This document shows, in pieces, positions 28,097 through 38,057 of a stretch of 64,000 bases of DNA. The number at the start of each line of letters is the position of its first letter. Position 1 is the stretch's first letter. Both the position numbers and the translations under genes were made by a program. The notes below the pieces were generated by a model. The model searched no databases. It was not told the DNA's origin and saw only the letters and a program-made list of their open reading frames with translations. Location of the stretch: positions 620,001 to 684,000 of the forward strand of contig NC_019936.1 in NCBI RefSeq assembly GCF_000327065.1, given 5' to 3'. The stretch is from Stutzerimonas stutzeri RCH2 (GTDB lineage: Bacteria; Pseudomonadota; Gammaproteobacteria; Pseudomonadales; Pseudomonadaceae).

Positions 28097-29544
28097 CGCT
28101 GGCCCCCCAGCTTCTCGATGTGCTCAATGACCAGGCCCTCTTCGCTTTCACGCGCGCCGACACGGACGTGATCGCCGGTCTGCAACTTTGTTAGGAGCGA
28201 TTGATCTGCAACCGGAAAGGACATTGTCATCCCAGGCATGTTCAGCGTCTTGAACGGCCCATGCGACAGGCCAACCATGCCATCTTCCAGGCTGACGATC
28301 GTACCTTCAGCCTCGTGCAGCGCAGGTTCTGTAGAAGTTGCAGGCTCCTCCAAACCCTGAGCGGTCAGCCCGCGTAGGCTCGCCTCTGAATCCAGGAGAA
28401 ACTGACCGGACGCCACGACCTTCTGACCGGCTTCCAGCCCTTCAAGCACCTCTGTCTGGTCATCGAATTCCCGGCCTGTGCGAACCTCAATCGGGCGGTA
28501 ACGGCCTTGATCCTCGGCCAGCATCACCAATGCGCGCCGACCGGTGCGAATGACCGCCTCGGACGGGATGACCAAGACATCTTCGACGTTGCGACTCAAC
28601 GTCACCTCGGCCGTCATGCCGGGACGAAGCCGTTGTTGCGGATTAGGCAGTTCAACCCGGACGCGCACAGTACGGCTATCCAAGTTGGCTTGTGGTAGTA
28701 CGGCCTGGATCGTCCCTTCCAGAACTTCACCTGCAAAGGCCGGGAGGCGCGCGTTGACCAGCTGCCCAGGCGCCACATTTGCAACCTGCGCCTCAGGCAC
28801 CGCAACCTCTAACCATACCTTTTCCAGCCCATTAACACGTGCCAGAGACGCACCAGTGGATACGGTCATGCCCTCGCGAACGTCGAGGCTGTTCAGCACG
28901 CCGCCTATTGGACTCCTCACTGTCCAAACAGGGCGCGCTTTACCAGTTCGTTCTAGCTGCACTATGACTTCTGGCGGCATGCCAGCAAGGCGCAACCGCT
29001 GGCGAGCCGCTGCGAGCAGCTGGGGTTCGCCAATCCCTTTGAGCGCCAGGTACTCTTCCTGTGCGGCAACCCATTCGGGAACCAGCAGATCGGCTAACGG
29101 CGCGCCTTTTTCGATGACATCCTCCGGTGCTCGGTCGTAAACGCGCTCGACAAAGCCACCGGCACGCGCCTGCACAACCGCCACGTCTCGCTCGTCGAAC
29201 ATCAATGCGCCTGTCGCTTCGAGCGACTGGCTGATCGATTCACGCGTTACGGTTGCAAAGCGCACGCCGAGATTCTGCGTCACGCTCGGGTCGATACTGA
29301 TCGATGCCCCGTCGCTTCCCTCATCTGCATAGCGTGGAATCAATTCCATATCCATGAATGGCGACTTGCCCGGCTTATCGAACTTTTGCTGGGGGACCAT
29401 AGGGTCATACCAATAGAGCACTTCCTTGTCTTCTTCTGCAGGCGATTGTCCGAAGGCTGCGGTAGGCAGACCGATTAGCGCTGCAGCGCTAATCATCAGA
29501 GGCAGACTGAAGGCGAGTACCAGCCGCTTGTGTTGGAATGTCAT
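28093..29544 (-). CDS. cusB: CusB-type periplasmic adaptor with fused CusF domain
   Basis: A 483-aa membrane-fusion protein linking CusA and CusC. Signal peptide 1-32. A heavy-metal-binding motif ([20 protein letters not shown]) is at 44-72, then barrel-sandwich and beta-barrel domains. The last ~80 residues ([31 protein letters not shown]) form a CusF-like metal domain, so this pump carries a tethered chaperone in addition to the free CusF. Overlaps cusC by 4 nt. Confidence 0.94.
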   Translation of the reverse strand: MTFQHKRLVLAFSLPLMISAAALIGLPTAAFGQSPAEEDKEVLYWYDPMVPQQKFDKPGKSPFMDMELIPRYADEGSDGASISIDPSVTQNLGVRFATVTRESISQSLEATGALMFDERDVAVVQARAGGFVERVYDRAPEDVIEKGAPLADLLVPEWVAAQEEYLALKGIGEPQLLAAARQRLRLAGMPPEVIVQLERTGKARPVWTVRSPIGGVLNSLDVREGMTVSTGASLARVNGLEKVWLEVAVPEAQVANVAPGQLVNARLPAFAGEVLEGTIQAVLPQANLDSRTVRVRVELPNPQQRLRPGMTAEVTLSRNVEDVLVIPSEAVIRTGRRALVMLAEDQGRYRPIEVRTGREFDDQTEVLEGLEAGQKVVASGQFLLDSEASLRGLTAQGLEEPATSTEPALHEAEGTIVSLEDGMVGLSHGPFKTLNMPGMTMSFPVADQSLLTKLQTGDHVRVGARESEEGLVIEHIEKLGGQR

Positions 29545-30794
29545 GGTCGGGTATCTCCAAAGGCGAAATGCAGGCGGGCATTGCTCAACGATCGATCGCG
29601 GGCGACGTCAATACGCCGTAGCCGGGTCTCCACAAGCTGTCGTCGCGCTTCGATCACAGCGGTCAGCTCACCGCTTCCGGAGCGGTAATCGGCCATGGCA
29701 AGGCGGACCTTCTCTTCAGCGAGGGGTAGTAAGGTTTTGTCGAGGCGGATGAGTGCGCGGTCCAGACGCTGATACTCAGCGAGGTCAGTACTCAGCTCTT
29801 GGTTGTACAGGCGCAAGGTCGCTTGGCGCTGAGCCTCGATCTGGGCAAGGCGAGCTCGTTCGGCCGCGATCTTCGGATCCTGCCGAGAGCTGGTAAACAG
29901 CGGCAGGTCGAAGCTGACGCTGAGGTTCACCATGTCGCCGTACTCACGGCCACGTCGCAGGTAGTCGATCCCCCAACTCCAATCCGGTGTTTTCTCTGCG
30001 ATGGCCTGGTGAACCTTTGCCTCCGCTTCACGAGTCATCGGGTCGAAGGCGAGTAACGCCGGGTGCCGGTTCAGGTTGTGCTGATAGTTATCAACGGCGG
30101 CAAGCCATTGCGGCCAGTCACCTGTAAGCGGCTGGCCTGCTAGCTCGCCTATCCAGCGCCGGAGGCCGGCCCGCGCAACAGCCTGGTTACGCAGCAGCTC
30201 ATCCTCTTGTTCAGCCAGCAATGCTGCCTCTTGCCTCGGAAGTACGCTGTCTGCGGTTTGTCCGCTGCCGCCAGCAATGCGGGCCTGAACAGCCCGCGAA
30301 AGGAGCTGATTCTCGCTGTAAAGCTGCTTGAAAAGGCTTAGCTTCTGCTCGACCGCGAAGCTAGCGATCCATGCCTCGGCGGTTGCTTGGCGCACACCGA
30401 GACGTTCAACCGTTTGCTGGGCGTTTGCGAGCGCAACACTAGCCTGCGCGGCCTCGACACGAGCGCGCCTTTTCGCTCGGTTTGGCACATCTTGCATGAC
30501 CCCAACCATTTGCATGGTCATGGCCTCTTGCTCCAACTGCCAGCGAGCGTCACCTTCGATGGGCACGCTTTGCAGTCCAAGCTTAAGTTTAGGGTCAGGA
30601 AGCTCGCCGGCAGGGATTGCAGCGCTGCGTGCGGCCACCAGGTTGGCGGCTTGCGCATGCAGCGAAGGCGCGTCTTGCTCGGCCACGCTCAGAGCTTGTT
30701 CTAAGGTCAAAGCGGACGCTAACCCTGGAAACGAGAGCGCGCCCATGATCAAGGCGGCCACGTACGGCGGCGCCCAATAAATACGGGGTTTCAT
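29541..30794 (-). CDS. cusC: CusC-type outer-membrane efflux channel
   Basis: A 417-aa TolC-family outer membrane factor. Signal peptide about 1-28. Two repeats of long alpha-helical segments (LTLEQALSVAEQDAP at the start; GELTAVIEARRQLVETRLR near the end) are typical of TolC proteins. First of the overlapping cusCBA genes. No N-terminal Cys lipid anchor is seen. Confidence 0.92.
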   Translation of the reverse strand: MKPRIYWAPPYVAALIMGALSFPGLASALTLEQALSVAEQDAPSLHAQAANLVAARSAAIPAGELPDPKLKLGLQSVPIEGDARWQLEQEAMTMQMVGVMQDVPNRAKRRARVEAAQASVALANAQQTVERLGVRQATAEAWIASFAVEQKLSLFKQLYSENQLLSRAVQARIAGGSGQTADSVLPRQEAALLAEQEDELLRNQAVARAGLRRWIGELAGQPLTGDWPQWLAAVDNYQHNLNRHPALLAFDPMTREAEAKVHQAIAEKTPDWSWGIDYLRRGREYGDMVNLSVSFDLPLFTSSRQDPKIAAERARLAQIEAQRQATLRLYNQELSTDLAEYQRLDRALIRLDKTLLPLAEEKVRLAMADYRSGSGELTAVIEARRQLVETRLRRIDVARDRSLSNARLHFAFGDTRP

Positions 30795-30886
30795 TTGCGA
30801 AGGATTCCTGATCTTTCATGCGAGCCAAAGGCGCGCAGTAGCCGGCCCGAATGCTCACTCGGGCGGTTCCTATAATTTGATCGGAA

Positions 30887-31267
30887 TTAGACGCGGGGTG
30901 GACGCCAGACGGCGTCTAAAAGGCTAGAGGGGATCAGGCCGTTATAGGGAGTGGTCACGGGTTTAGCAGCAGGCATCAGCTGGGCTTTTATTGAGACAAG
31001 CTGAAGGATACTTGCAGTTTTGCATTCTTGGCCCGTCTTGCAGACGGTCGCCGTTCCATGCTCATTCGCTTCACAGCACTCGTGTTCAGCACCGTCATCG
31101 GCGCCAACCATCGAAGCGTGGTCGGTCGTCATGGCGCCCACACCTTCCATATCGGACATCATGTGATGCCCGGACGATCCAACCGTCATGAGCATTTCCG
31201 CTATCCCATTGATCTGAAGCGCAAGCACTAGCAGCAGGATAAGGAAGGAGCGCATGTAGGACGTCAT
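30887..31267 (-). CDS. Small His/Cys-rich secreted protein, CopL/CzcI-like
   Basis: A 126-aa protein with a signal sequence (about 5-22) and clustered ligands (GHHMMSDMEG, HECCEANEHG, CKTGQEC). It ends in LLDAVWRPPR, a tail common in small proteins upstream of Cus/Czc pumps. It probably binds copper in the periplasm or tunes pump expression. It lies 92 nt before cusC and 86 nt after the ATPase gene, same strand. Confidence 0.68.
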   Translation of the reverse strand: MTSYMRSFLILLLVLALQINGIAEMLMTVGSSGHHMMSDMEGVGAMTTDHASMVGADDGAEHECCEANEHGTATVCKTGQECKTASILQLVSIKAQLMPAAKPVTTPYNGLIPSSLLDAVWRPPRV

Positions 31268-31353
31268 ATTTCCAGCTTACGGGGCAATTCATGAGCAATC
31301 AATGAGGCAATCGGTCGCTTCGCAACCGAAGCCTAAGCCTAAGCCGACAGGCT

Positions 31354-33717
31354 TCAAACTACACGCGTTTGACGGAGCCGGAGTGCGTTGAACACAACCG
31401 ATGCTGAGCTGAGGCTCATGGCCAGGGCAGCAATCATCGGAGACAGCAACAGTCCGAAGAACGGATAGAGCAGACCTGCGGCAATCGGGATGCTCAACCC
31501 GTTGTACATAAAGGCAAACAGAAGGTTCTGACGCATATTGCGAACCGTCGCCACCGAAAGCGTGCGCGCGCGCAGTATCCCCATCAGGTCACCTTTAACG
31601 AGCGTAACTTGGGCGCTGTTCATGGCGACGTCAGTGCCCGTGCCCATCGCTATGCCGACATCAGCCCTGGCGAGCGCCGGCGCATCATTTATTCCGTCGC
31701 CTGCCATGGCGACTACTTTACCTAGGGCTTGTAGCTTAACCACCAGCGCCTCCTTGTCCTGCGGCTTCACTTCGCCATGCACCTCATCGAGCGATAGCTC
31801 ACGAGCCACCGCGCGGGCAGTGGTAAGCCCGTCGCCGGTGGCCATGATGACTTGCACGCCCTCCGCTTGGAGCCGCGCTACAGCTTCCTTGGAAGTCGGT
31901 TTGATTGGGTCCGATACGGCCAGCAAGCCGGCAAGTGCCCCATCAACAGCCAGGTACACAATGCTGGTACCGCTCTCGCGCATTTTTTCTGCCTGATATT
32001 TCAACGGCTCGACGCTCACACCCGCATCTTCCATAAGCGCGGTGTTGCCTAGCTGTAGCTGCTTGCCTTCCACCAGACCACGGACTCCGATCCCTGACCC
32101 TGACTCGAAGGTCTCTGGCTTCGCCAGCTGGAGACCTTCGCTTCTGGCATGGTCTACGATCGCGTGGGCTAGGGGATGCTCACTACCTTGATCCAAGCTG
32201 GCAGACAAACGGATGACTTCCTGCGAGTCAAACGGCGTGACGCCTATGGCCCGATCGAAGACAGGTCGGCCCTCGGTCAAGGTTCCTGTTTTATCGACAA
32301 TCAGCGTGTCTACCTTACGGACATTTTCGATGGCGCCTGCGTCTCTGAAAAGCACTCCACTTCCAGCCGCTTTGCCTGTGGCAACCATGATCGACATAGG
32401 CGTTGCCAGGCCAAGTGCGCAAGGGCAAGCAATGATCAAAACCGCAACTGCATTGATCAGGCCGAATACCCAGCCCTGGTCAGGCCCGAACAGGCCCCAT
32501 GCAAAGAATGTCAGCAAGGCGATACCGATGACCGTCAGCACGAAATAACCTGCAACCGTGTCTGCCATTCGCTGCATGGGTGCTTTGGAGCGTTGTGCAT
32601 TCGCAACCATCTGGACGATTTGTGAAAGCATAGTCCCGGAGCCAACCCTGGTGGCTCGCATGACAAGCGAGCCGCTCGTGTTCATCGTCGCGCCGATAAG
32701 CGAATCGCCTGTCCGCTTCGTCACCGGAACCGGCTCGCCCGTTAGCATGGATTCATCGACGGCGCTCTCGCCCTCCAATACCTCTCCATCAACGGGTACC
32801 TTTTCACCAGGACGAACGCGCAGATGGTCGCCCTCATGAACATGTGTGAGCGGGATGTCCTCCTCTGAACCATCTTTGGCGATACGGCGAGCGGTTTTAG
32901 GTGATAAGCCAAGCAGGGACTTAATTGCCGAGGACGTCTGCGAGCGGGCCTTCAATTCCAGCAACTGGCCCAGCAGAGTCAATGAAATGATCACCGCGGC
33001 GGCTTCGTAATAAACGCCTATCCGGCCGCCTACTGTGAATGACTCTGGAAACATGCTCGGTAAGAGGGTTGCTACGACGCTGTAAATATAGGCAGCCCCC
33101 GTGCCAAGCCCGATCAAGGTCCACATGTTTGGGCTGCGATGTTTGACCGAGGCGAGACCGCGCGCGAAAAATGGCCAGCCTGCCCACAAGACAACCGGGG
33201 TCGTGAGGGCCAGTTCAACCCAGTTCTGGCTAGCCCCGTGAAACAGCGGTATCGCATGTCCCGCCATTGCCAACAGGGTTACTGCTACGGTCAGGGGCAG
33301 AGACCACCAGAATCGCTTCGAGAAGTCCTTGAGTTCGGGATTCTCCTCCTCGTCGAGTTCAGGGATCAGAGGTTCCAATGACATCCCACAGATAGGGCAA
33401 TCACCTGGACCCATTTGGCGGATCTCAGGGTGCATCGGGCAGGTGTACTCTGTCGTTGCATCACCGGCGGGTGGTTTCTGTGCGGGTGGGGTAGATGCCC
33501 GAGAGGAGGTTCCATGAGCCTGCGGTGCAGCGAGATATCGAGCAGGGTCGGAACGAAACTTGGTCTGGCAACCCTGGCTGCAGAAGCGGTAAGTGCTTCC
33601 CTGATAATGCTCTTGATGCTCGCTATCCTCTTCCACCTTCATCCCGCAGACGGGGTCTGTGAGTGCTGCAGTACCTTTCGTTTGGTCGGGCTGGTGATGG
33701 CACTGCTGAGAGGACAT
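31354..33717 (-). CDS. Cu+-type P1B ATPase with YHS and heavy-metal-binding domains
   Basis: A 787-aa inner-membrane Cu+/Ag+ exporter. N-terminus: YHS domain ([18 protein letters not shown], about 20-60), then [15 protein letters not shown] (about 90-115). Core: CPC site ACPCALGL (about 429), phosphorylation motif DKTGTLTEG (about 472), SEHPLAHA and [12 protein letters not shown] at 33717 is preferred to a GTG at 33726 because AAGG sits 9 nt upstream. A cop box lies 129 nt upstream. No classic HMA GMTCxxC domain. Confidence 0.95.
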   Translation of the reverse strand: MSSQQCHHQPDQTKGTAALTDPVCGMKVEEDSEHQEHYQGSTYRFCSQGCQTKFRSDPARYLAAPQAHGTSSRASTPPAQKPPAGDATTEYTCPMHPEIRQMGPGDCPICGMSLEPLIPELDEEENPELKDFSKRFWWSLPLTVAVTLLAMAGHAIPLFHGASQNWVELALTTPVVLWAGWPFFARGLASVKHRSPNMWTLIGLGTGAAYIYSVVATLLPSMFPESFTVGGRIGVYYEAAAVIISLTLLGQLLELKARSQTSSAIKSLLGLSPKTARRIAKDGSEEDIPLTHVHEGDHLRVRPGEKVPVDGEVLEGESAVDESMLTGEPVPVTKRTGDSLIGATMNTSGSLVMRATRVGSGTMLSQIVQMVANAQRSKAPMQRMADTVAGYFVLTVIGIALLTFFAWGLFGPDQGWVFGLINAVAVLIIACPCALGLATPMSIMVATGKAAGSGVLFRDAGAIENVRKVDTLIVDKTGTLTEGRPVFDRAIGVTPFDSQEVIRLSASLDQGSEHPLAHAIVDHARSEGLQLAKPETFESGSGIGVRGLVEGKQLQLGNTALMEDAGVSVEPLKYQAEKMRESGTSIVYLAVDGALAGLLAVSDPIKPTSKEAVARLQAEGVQVIMATGDGLTTARAVARELSLDEVHGEVKPQDKEALVVKLQALGKVVAMAGDGINDAPALARADVGIAMGTGTDVAMNSAQVTLVKGDLMGILRARTLSVATVRNMRQNLLFAFMYNGLSIPIAAGLLYPFFGLLLSPMIAALAMSLSSASVVFNALRLRQTRVV

Positions 33718-33845
33718 ACGGGGCACCTTATGGATTGGTTAGCGACGAACTTGGCCTATTGCAGGGACATTTGCGGTTTTTCAATGCTTGCAGCGTCTGA
33801 CAGCCAATATATGCAAAGCGTCCTGACCAAAGGCTGAAGTAACCA

Positions 33846-33860
33846 TTACATTTCTGTCAG
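33846..33860. promoter_or_regulatory. cop box upstream of the P1B ATPase operon
   Basis: TTACATTTCTGTCAG matches TTACA-N4-TGTAAT except for the last-but-two and last bases. Its site upstream of the ATPase-cusCBAF run suggests that it drives the export operon. Confidence 0.6.
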
Positions 33861-34514
33861 GTTCTCTGGTATGTCAGGTCGTATGTATGTTGAAGCGAGC
33901 TGCTGGAAAAGTAGCTCGCGCAGATACCGCCTGCTGGCCTAGCCTATGCCTCCATTGTTCGATGCTCGGCCGCTTCATTTTGATGAATACCGAACCGTGC
34001 AAAAGCCTAAGCGCAGGTACTCTGCTTTTGAATACGCCTTTGGCAGAGTGGGATACGCCGTACGCTCTAATGAAGCCATAGGAACTCCTTTTCTGAGGAG
34101 TCAGAAAAGATAGTCCACGATCAGAGGCTGTGCGGTCGATTTGGTAAATTCTCTTGGCATCAACACGTTACGTGCGAAGTGAGTGAATTTTACTTATATC
34201 TCGGCATGACCCCTTACTCGGATCGCCCAGATATCTCTCAGTCGGAGCGGGATTTTCTGCCCGACCAATTTCCCTTTGTTCCAGGGCTGACGGCTCCAGG
34301 TAGCGATGATGTTCATGGCAAGTCCTCCACGTGTGGGAGGACAAGGATGGCTAGCCAGAGCAATGGTCGCTAACCGGCCAGAAGCTGACGTTCAAATTCG
34401 TCTAATAATTGCGTGTCAGTCATTACCGCCGGGCTGCGCCGGCAGATGGTTTGCGTGGCTAGGTGTTGTCAGGTAGGTTCGATCGAATCAGTGGGTCGAA
34501 TAACAAGGGCAGCT
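33861..34514. other. Gene-poor junction at the right end of the copper cassette
   Basis: About 650 bp without a credible gene. It has several short ORFs of unlikely composition and a sharp fall in GC toward the next gene. I see no transposase or clear terminal repeat. It marks the boundary between the copper cassette and AT-richer accessory DNA. Confidence 0.45.
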
Positions 34515-35561
34515 ATGGACTTCGCTAAGGCTTACAAGCAGTGCAGAAAATCGATGGCGCTGGGGCGAGGAATAAAAGCAGTAGAAGCTTGCTTACATCG
34601 AGGGAAGCATGAGTTTGATAGTTTGCAGGAAGCGAAGCTGAGCTGTTTTCGGGATATTCGCGGATATAAAATTGTTTCATCTGGTGAGTGTGCATTTTTT
34701 CCAAGAGATCTTTCGGAAATCAAAGTGGGCTCTGGGCTAGCTTGGTACAGAGATACGTTTGCGACTACTGAGATAGTACTCCCCCCATATCATAGCTTTG
34801 GATTTCTATCTGAATACGGCGGAAAAATCTCGAAAAGCAACAGTGAAGAGGAAAGGTACGCTCACGCGAATAATATGCTGTTGGAAATGTACACGCCCCC
34901 ACGAATGGCCGACCTGATTTGTGGGGCATGGTCTCAGCGCATCACTTTTGCTCAGTATCAAGAACAGCTGATTGAGGCTGTAAAGGCATACTGTCTGGGT
35001 CTGTACGGCGTGGCAATTGTTGGAATTCTGCCTTGCATAGAAGGGTTCCTAAGAGAGCTTGGAAAGCACGTCTCTCTTCCAGTTAAGGATGCCGTGAATA
35101 TAGAGACGCTTCTAAAGGTTTTTCATCGAATAAAGCAAGGTGAGTTGAAACGACTGGTCGCAGGTTATGATTGGTATCCAGACAAGGAATTAACGATAAA
35201 CTATTTAAGTCGATATCATGAGCGAGTGCAGATGCTGGAGAGCATGGAAATGTACTTCCGTGGGTGTTTTTACGGTCATACAGAGTCGTTACCATCGCAC
35301 TTTGTTTTAAATCGGCATGGGATTGCGCATGGATTCTTTAAAGGCTACGCAACACCGAGTAATTTCTTGCGGCTTTTTAATTTAATTAGCTTATTGTCGT
35401 TTGCAGCCATTCTTGTCGAAGGGCGCGGTAGCATGTTACAGCCGGGAGTTACCACTGATTCCGAAGCATTGGCATTGAATTTTACTAAATGCCTATTATC
35501 CCGACGATACGTTCAGCCGAATGCTCAATCGATTCTTCCATCCCCTATTATTTTGGGCTAG
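34515..35561 (+). CDS. Uncharacterised protein with HEPN-like R-x4-H motif
   Basis: A 348-aa protein; ATG at 34515 chosen for AAGGG 5 nt upstream. AT-rich codon use differs from both flanks. Near the C-terminus (about 275-285) is LNRHGIAHGF, an R-x4-H motif of the kind seen in HEPN ribonucleases and in Abi-like toxins, followed by a hydrophobic helix (LFNLISLLSFAAILVEG). A central helical region (YCLGLYGVAIVGILPCIEGFL) precedes it. Possible defence effector; function not established. Confidence 0.6.
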   Translation: MDFAKAYKQCRKSMALGRGIKAVEACLHRGKHEFDSLQEAKLSCFRDIRGYKIVSSGECAFFPRDLSEIKVGSGLAWYRDTFATTEIVLPPYHSFGFLSEYGGKISKSNSEEERYAHANNMLLEMYTPPRMADLICGAWSQRITFAQYQEQLIEAVKAYCLGLYGVAIVGILPCIEGFLRELGKHVSLPVKDAVNIETLLKVFHRIKQGELKRLVAGYDWYPDKELTINYLSRYHERVQMLESMEMYFRGCFYGHTESLPSHFVLNRHGIAHGFFKGYATPSNFLRLFNLISLLSFAAILVEGRGSMLQPGVTTDSEALALNFTKCLLSRRYVQPNAQSILPSPIILG

Positions 35562-35677
35562 CCCTATACTCCACGGCACGCCCGCCGGCCGCGCATCGGG
35601 CAAGGATTCGGCCGGGCAAGGTGGTATTCAGATTTGCAGTCAGGTAGCGTCGCGCTCTTCCAAGGGAGGGGCGAGCG

Positions 35678-36121
35678 ATGTGGACAAAGCATTACCGAGT
35701 GATGCGATCTGAGTTGGCCAAGTGCGAAAAAGCCAGGTCCGAACTGGAGAAGATGCACCCGCCCCACACCGTCCAACCGGAACAGGATGGACAGCTTCAG
35801 GACTATATTCAGAAGTCGGACAGTCTGTACGAATGGCGGCTGCTGATCTTGACCGAGTACTGGATGATAGAGGCAGACCGCCTCGGTGTCCCACTGCCTG
35901 ATCGCGATGACAGGACTTTCTGGGGGCGAGTCGAATTTGATAGCGACCCGCGGGAGCCCAGGTATCTCACAGATGCTGGCATTCGCATTGTCAGGGCAGA
36001 CATCCGCGAGGAGCGTAGGCAGCGCCGCGAGCCGGTAACCTTCTGGAGTAGCATCATGATTGGGGTAGTCGGCGCCCTGACCGGCCTAGCATCTGTCATA
36101 CCGAACTGGTGGGCAGACTAG
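35678..36121 (+). CDS. Hypothetical protein with C-terminal membrane helix
   Basis: A 147-aa protein. Charged helical N-terminus (YRVMRSELAKCEKARSELEKM), then an EWRLLILTEYWMIEADRLG segment, and one transmembrane helix at about 123-143 ending WWAD. Unknown family. It is co-directional with the HEPN-like gene 117 nt upstream and may be linked to it. Confidence 0.55.
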   Translation: MWTKHYRVMRSELAKCEKARSELEKMHPPHTVQPEQDGQLQDYIQKSDSLYEWRLLILTEYWMIEADRLGVPLPDRDDRTFWGRVEFDSDPREPRYLTDAGIRIVRADIREERRQRREPVTFWSSIMIGVVGALTGLASVIPNWWAD

Positions 36122-36174
36122 GGCGGCTATTGGCCGGTTAGCGACGGCCTGGCTTCGACCGTCGCTATGCATGG

Positions 36175-36465
36175 TCAAACCTCGGTCTGTTCCGCCATCT
36201 CTAGGGCATCATCGACCTCAATCCCCAGATATCGAACGGTGCTCTCCAGCTTCGTATGGCCGAGCAACAGTTGAACTGCCCGCAGGTTCTTCGTCCTGCG
36301 ATAGATCAGCGATGCCTTCGTACGTCTTATTGTGTGAATGCCATACAGGGCTGGATCAGGGCCAATGGCTTTCACCCAACCTTTGACGATACGAGCGTAT
36401 TGACGAGTGGATAGATGGTCTGAGATATGCAGCCGGCTCGGAAAAAGGCAATCCTCGCTGCGGGG
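36175..36465 (-). pseudogene. Tyrosine recombinase C-terminal fragment
   Basis: The minus frame reads LFPSRLH..HLSTRQYARIV, then GIHTIRRTKASLIYRRTKN (HxxR box) and LLGHTKLESTVRYLGIE (GH..Y, catalytic Tyr), ending at 36175. The N-terminal two-thirds is missing, cut where the TcmP fragment begins (about 36466) on the other strand. A disabled integrase, probably the former recombinase of an element now merged into the island. Confidence 0.88.
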
Positions 36466-36469
36466 CTGG

Positions 36470-37281
36470 GCATGATGTATGGCGATGTGCCGTTCCCTAA
36501 GATCAAATGGATTTTCCAGAATCTCAACAAAGCCGAGGTCCTGCTGACCTTCAATGTCGATTTTTTGGTTACGTATCTAGCCGACCGCCAAGCGAACCGG
36601 AAAGCCATTGCAAATATCGGCTTGGATCAGCATGTGCCATGGGACATGCTTAAACAGCTGAAGGCGCATCAGCCACGGAGCTGGCAATACCTGATCCAGC
36701 GCTATCTGTCCGAGGGGATCAAGCAGGAAAGCGGTGCCCAGTACATGACCGTCTTCTTCATTCGTCCGGCCGGCAGCAACCCGATGGCCTATTGGTTTAT
36801 CCATCTGGCGAACAACTACCGCGCTAACGATGTGATGAAGAAGATCCACTGGAAATACGGCAACAACTTTTCCCATATGCTGTCGCCTTCCAGCTTTTTC
36901 AGCTACGACGCCAATCGGGATATCGCCGTGACAGGTCAGCACGATTTGCTGTTGGATGAGCATTATTTCGACGATGCTACCAATGACCGCATCCGAGGAG
37001 AACTTTCGGAGCTCTTGCCCAAACAGGTCTACGAGGTAGAACGGCAACCTTTTTTGGGCCTGATGAGCGGATTGACCAACTACACCATGGCTGACGAGCT
37101 TCGCGTAAAGCAGGCACTCGACATTGCTGTCGCGACCGGTGATCTGCTGGCGGTCGACAAGAACGGCAAAACAAGGCGTCGAAAAGGCACAAGCATCAAG
37201 TCGACAGATATCCTGATAGCGCCCCCGCAAAGACCCATCTTCTTCGTGCCACCTCTGAAGAAATCCAGTTCAGAAAACTGA
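36470..37281 (+). pseudogene. Three-Cys-motif partner protein (TcmP) fragment, right copy
   Basis: Encodes about 270 residues of TcmP (DVPFPKIKWIFQNLNKAEVLLTFN, then the conserved C-terminal part). The N-terminal ~100 residues are missing and the fragment abuts the integrase remnant. Its last 342 nt are the direct-repeat partner of 11436-11777. An ATG at 36472 could still start a shortened protein. No three-Cys-motif partner gene is present. Confidence 0.75.
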
Positions 37282-37338
37282 GAGGGGCGGCATCGCTCTT
37301 CGGGTGGGCGGTTCGCCTCCAACGGTAGAGGTACCGGC

Positions 37339-37971
37339 ATGATACAAGCAGTAGTTTTCGATGTGTTTGGCACGCTTCTCCAGATAGGTGAGCGCCGCCA
37401 TCCTTTCCGCCAACTGATGCAGAACCTGCGGCTTCAGGGCAAAACACCAAGGCCGGATGACGCACGGACTCTGATGACTCGAAATCTGGGCTTGGCTGGA
37501 GCTGCCGATTATTTCGGTGCGCAGTTGAGCAACTCTGAGTTAGCTAGCCTTGAAAGCGACCTTTTCACCGAGCTGGCCAGCGTTCGCCTTTTCGATGATG
37601 CGTTGGAGTCGCTAAATCAGCTAAAGGACGCCGGCCTGAATCTCGCGTTGTGCTCCAATCTCGCAGCCCCATATGCGATTCCGGCCAAACTGTTACTGCC
37701 GTCGTTCGATGTTTACGGATGGAGCTTTGAGGTTGGGACAATAAAGCCTGAGCCCGCAATCTATCGTCAGATGATCGAACAGCTTGGCTGCGAAGCCTCC
37801 GCTATCGCAATGATCGGTGACACGTTGCAAGCCGATATGCTTGGTCCAATTGGGCAAGGCATGCGGGGCTACCACCTACAGCGTGAAGGAAAAGCCGATC
37901 AGTGCGGCTTCGTCTCGCTGATGGACTTTGCAGCCCACGTTCTGCAATACCCACCATCCGCCAACGGCTAA
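37339..37971 (+). CDS. HAD-superfamily hydrolase
   Basis: A 210-aa phosphatase-like protein. Motif I DVFGTLL (about 6-12; Asp nucleophile), motif II CSNLA (about 100), motif III Lys in IKPEPAIY, motif IV MIGDTLQADM (about 158). All catalytic positions are present. The substrate is unknown. It is followed by a 9-bp hairpin (37972-38002). Confidence 0.88.
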   Translation: MIQAVVFDVFGTLLQIGERRHPFRQLMQNLRLQGKTPRPDDARTLMTRNLGLAGAADYFGAQLSNSELASLESDLFTELASVRLFDDALESLNQLKDAGLNLALCSNLAAPYAIPAKLLLPSFDVYGWSFEVGTIKPEPAIYRQMIEQLGCEASAIAMIGDTLQADMLGPIGQGMRGYHLQREGKADQCGFVSLMDFAAHVLQYPPSANG

Positions 37972-38002
37972 AGCGGCGTCGCCAGTTTTAGCTGACGCCG
38001 CT
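37972..38002 (+). terminator. Hairpin after HAD gene
   Basis: AGCGGCGTC / GACGCCGCT stem (9 bp, perfect) directly after the stop codon. It lacks a T-run, so it may be only a weak terminator. Confidence 0.4.
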
Positions 38003-38057
38003 AGACCCGGATGGCTTACAGGCATGAAGACACCCTTTTTCTGTAACGGGAGCTCCT

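Noticed and set aside
33887..34373. Two short plus-strand ORFs (64 aa each)
   Set aside because: No RBS, no family pattern, and composition typical of noncoding DNA.
36372..36608. 78-codon minus-strand ORF over the integrase/TcmP junction
   Set aside because: Different frame from the integrase remnant; opposite to TcmP coding sequence, so a shadow.
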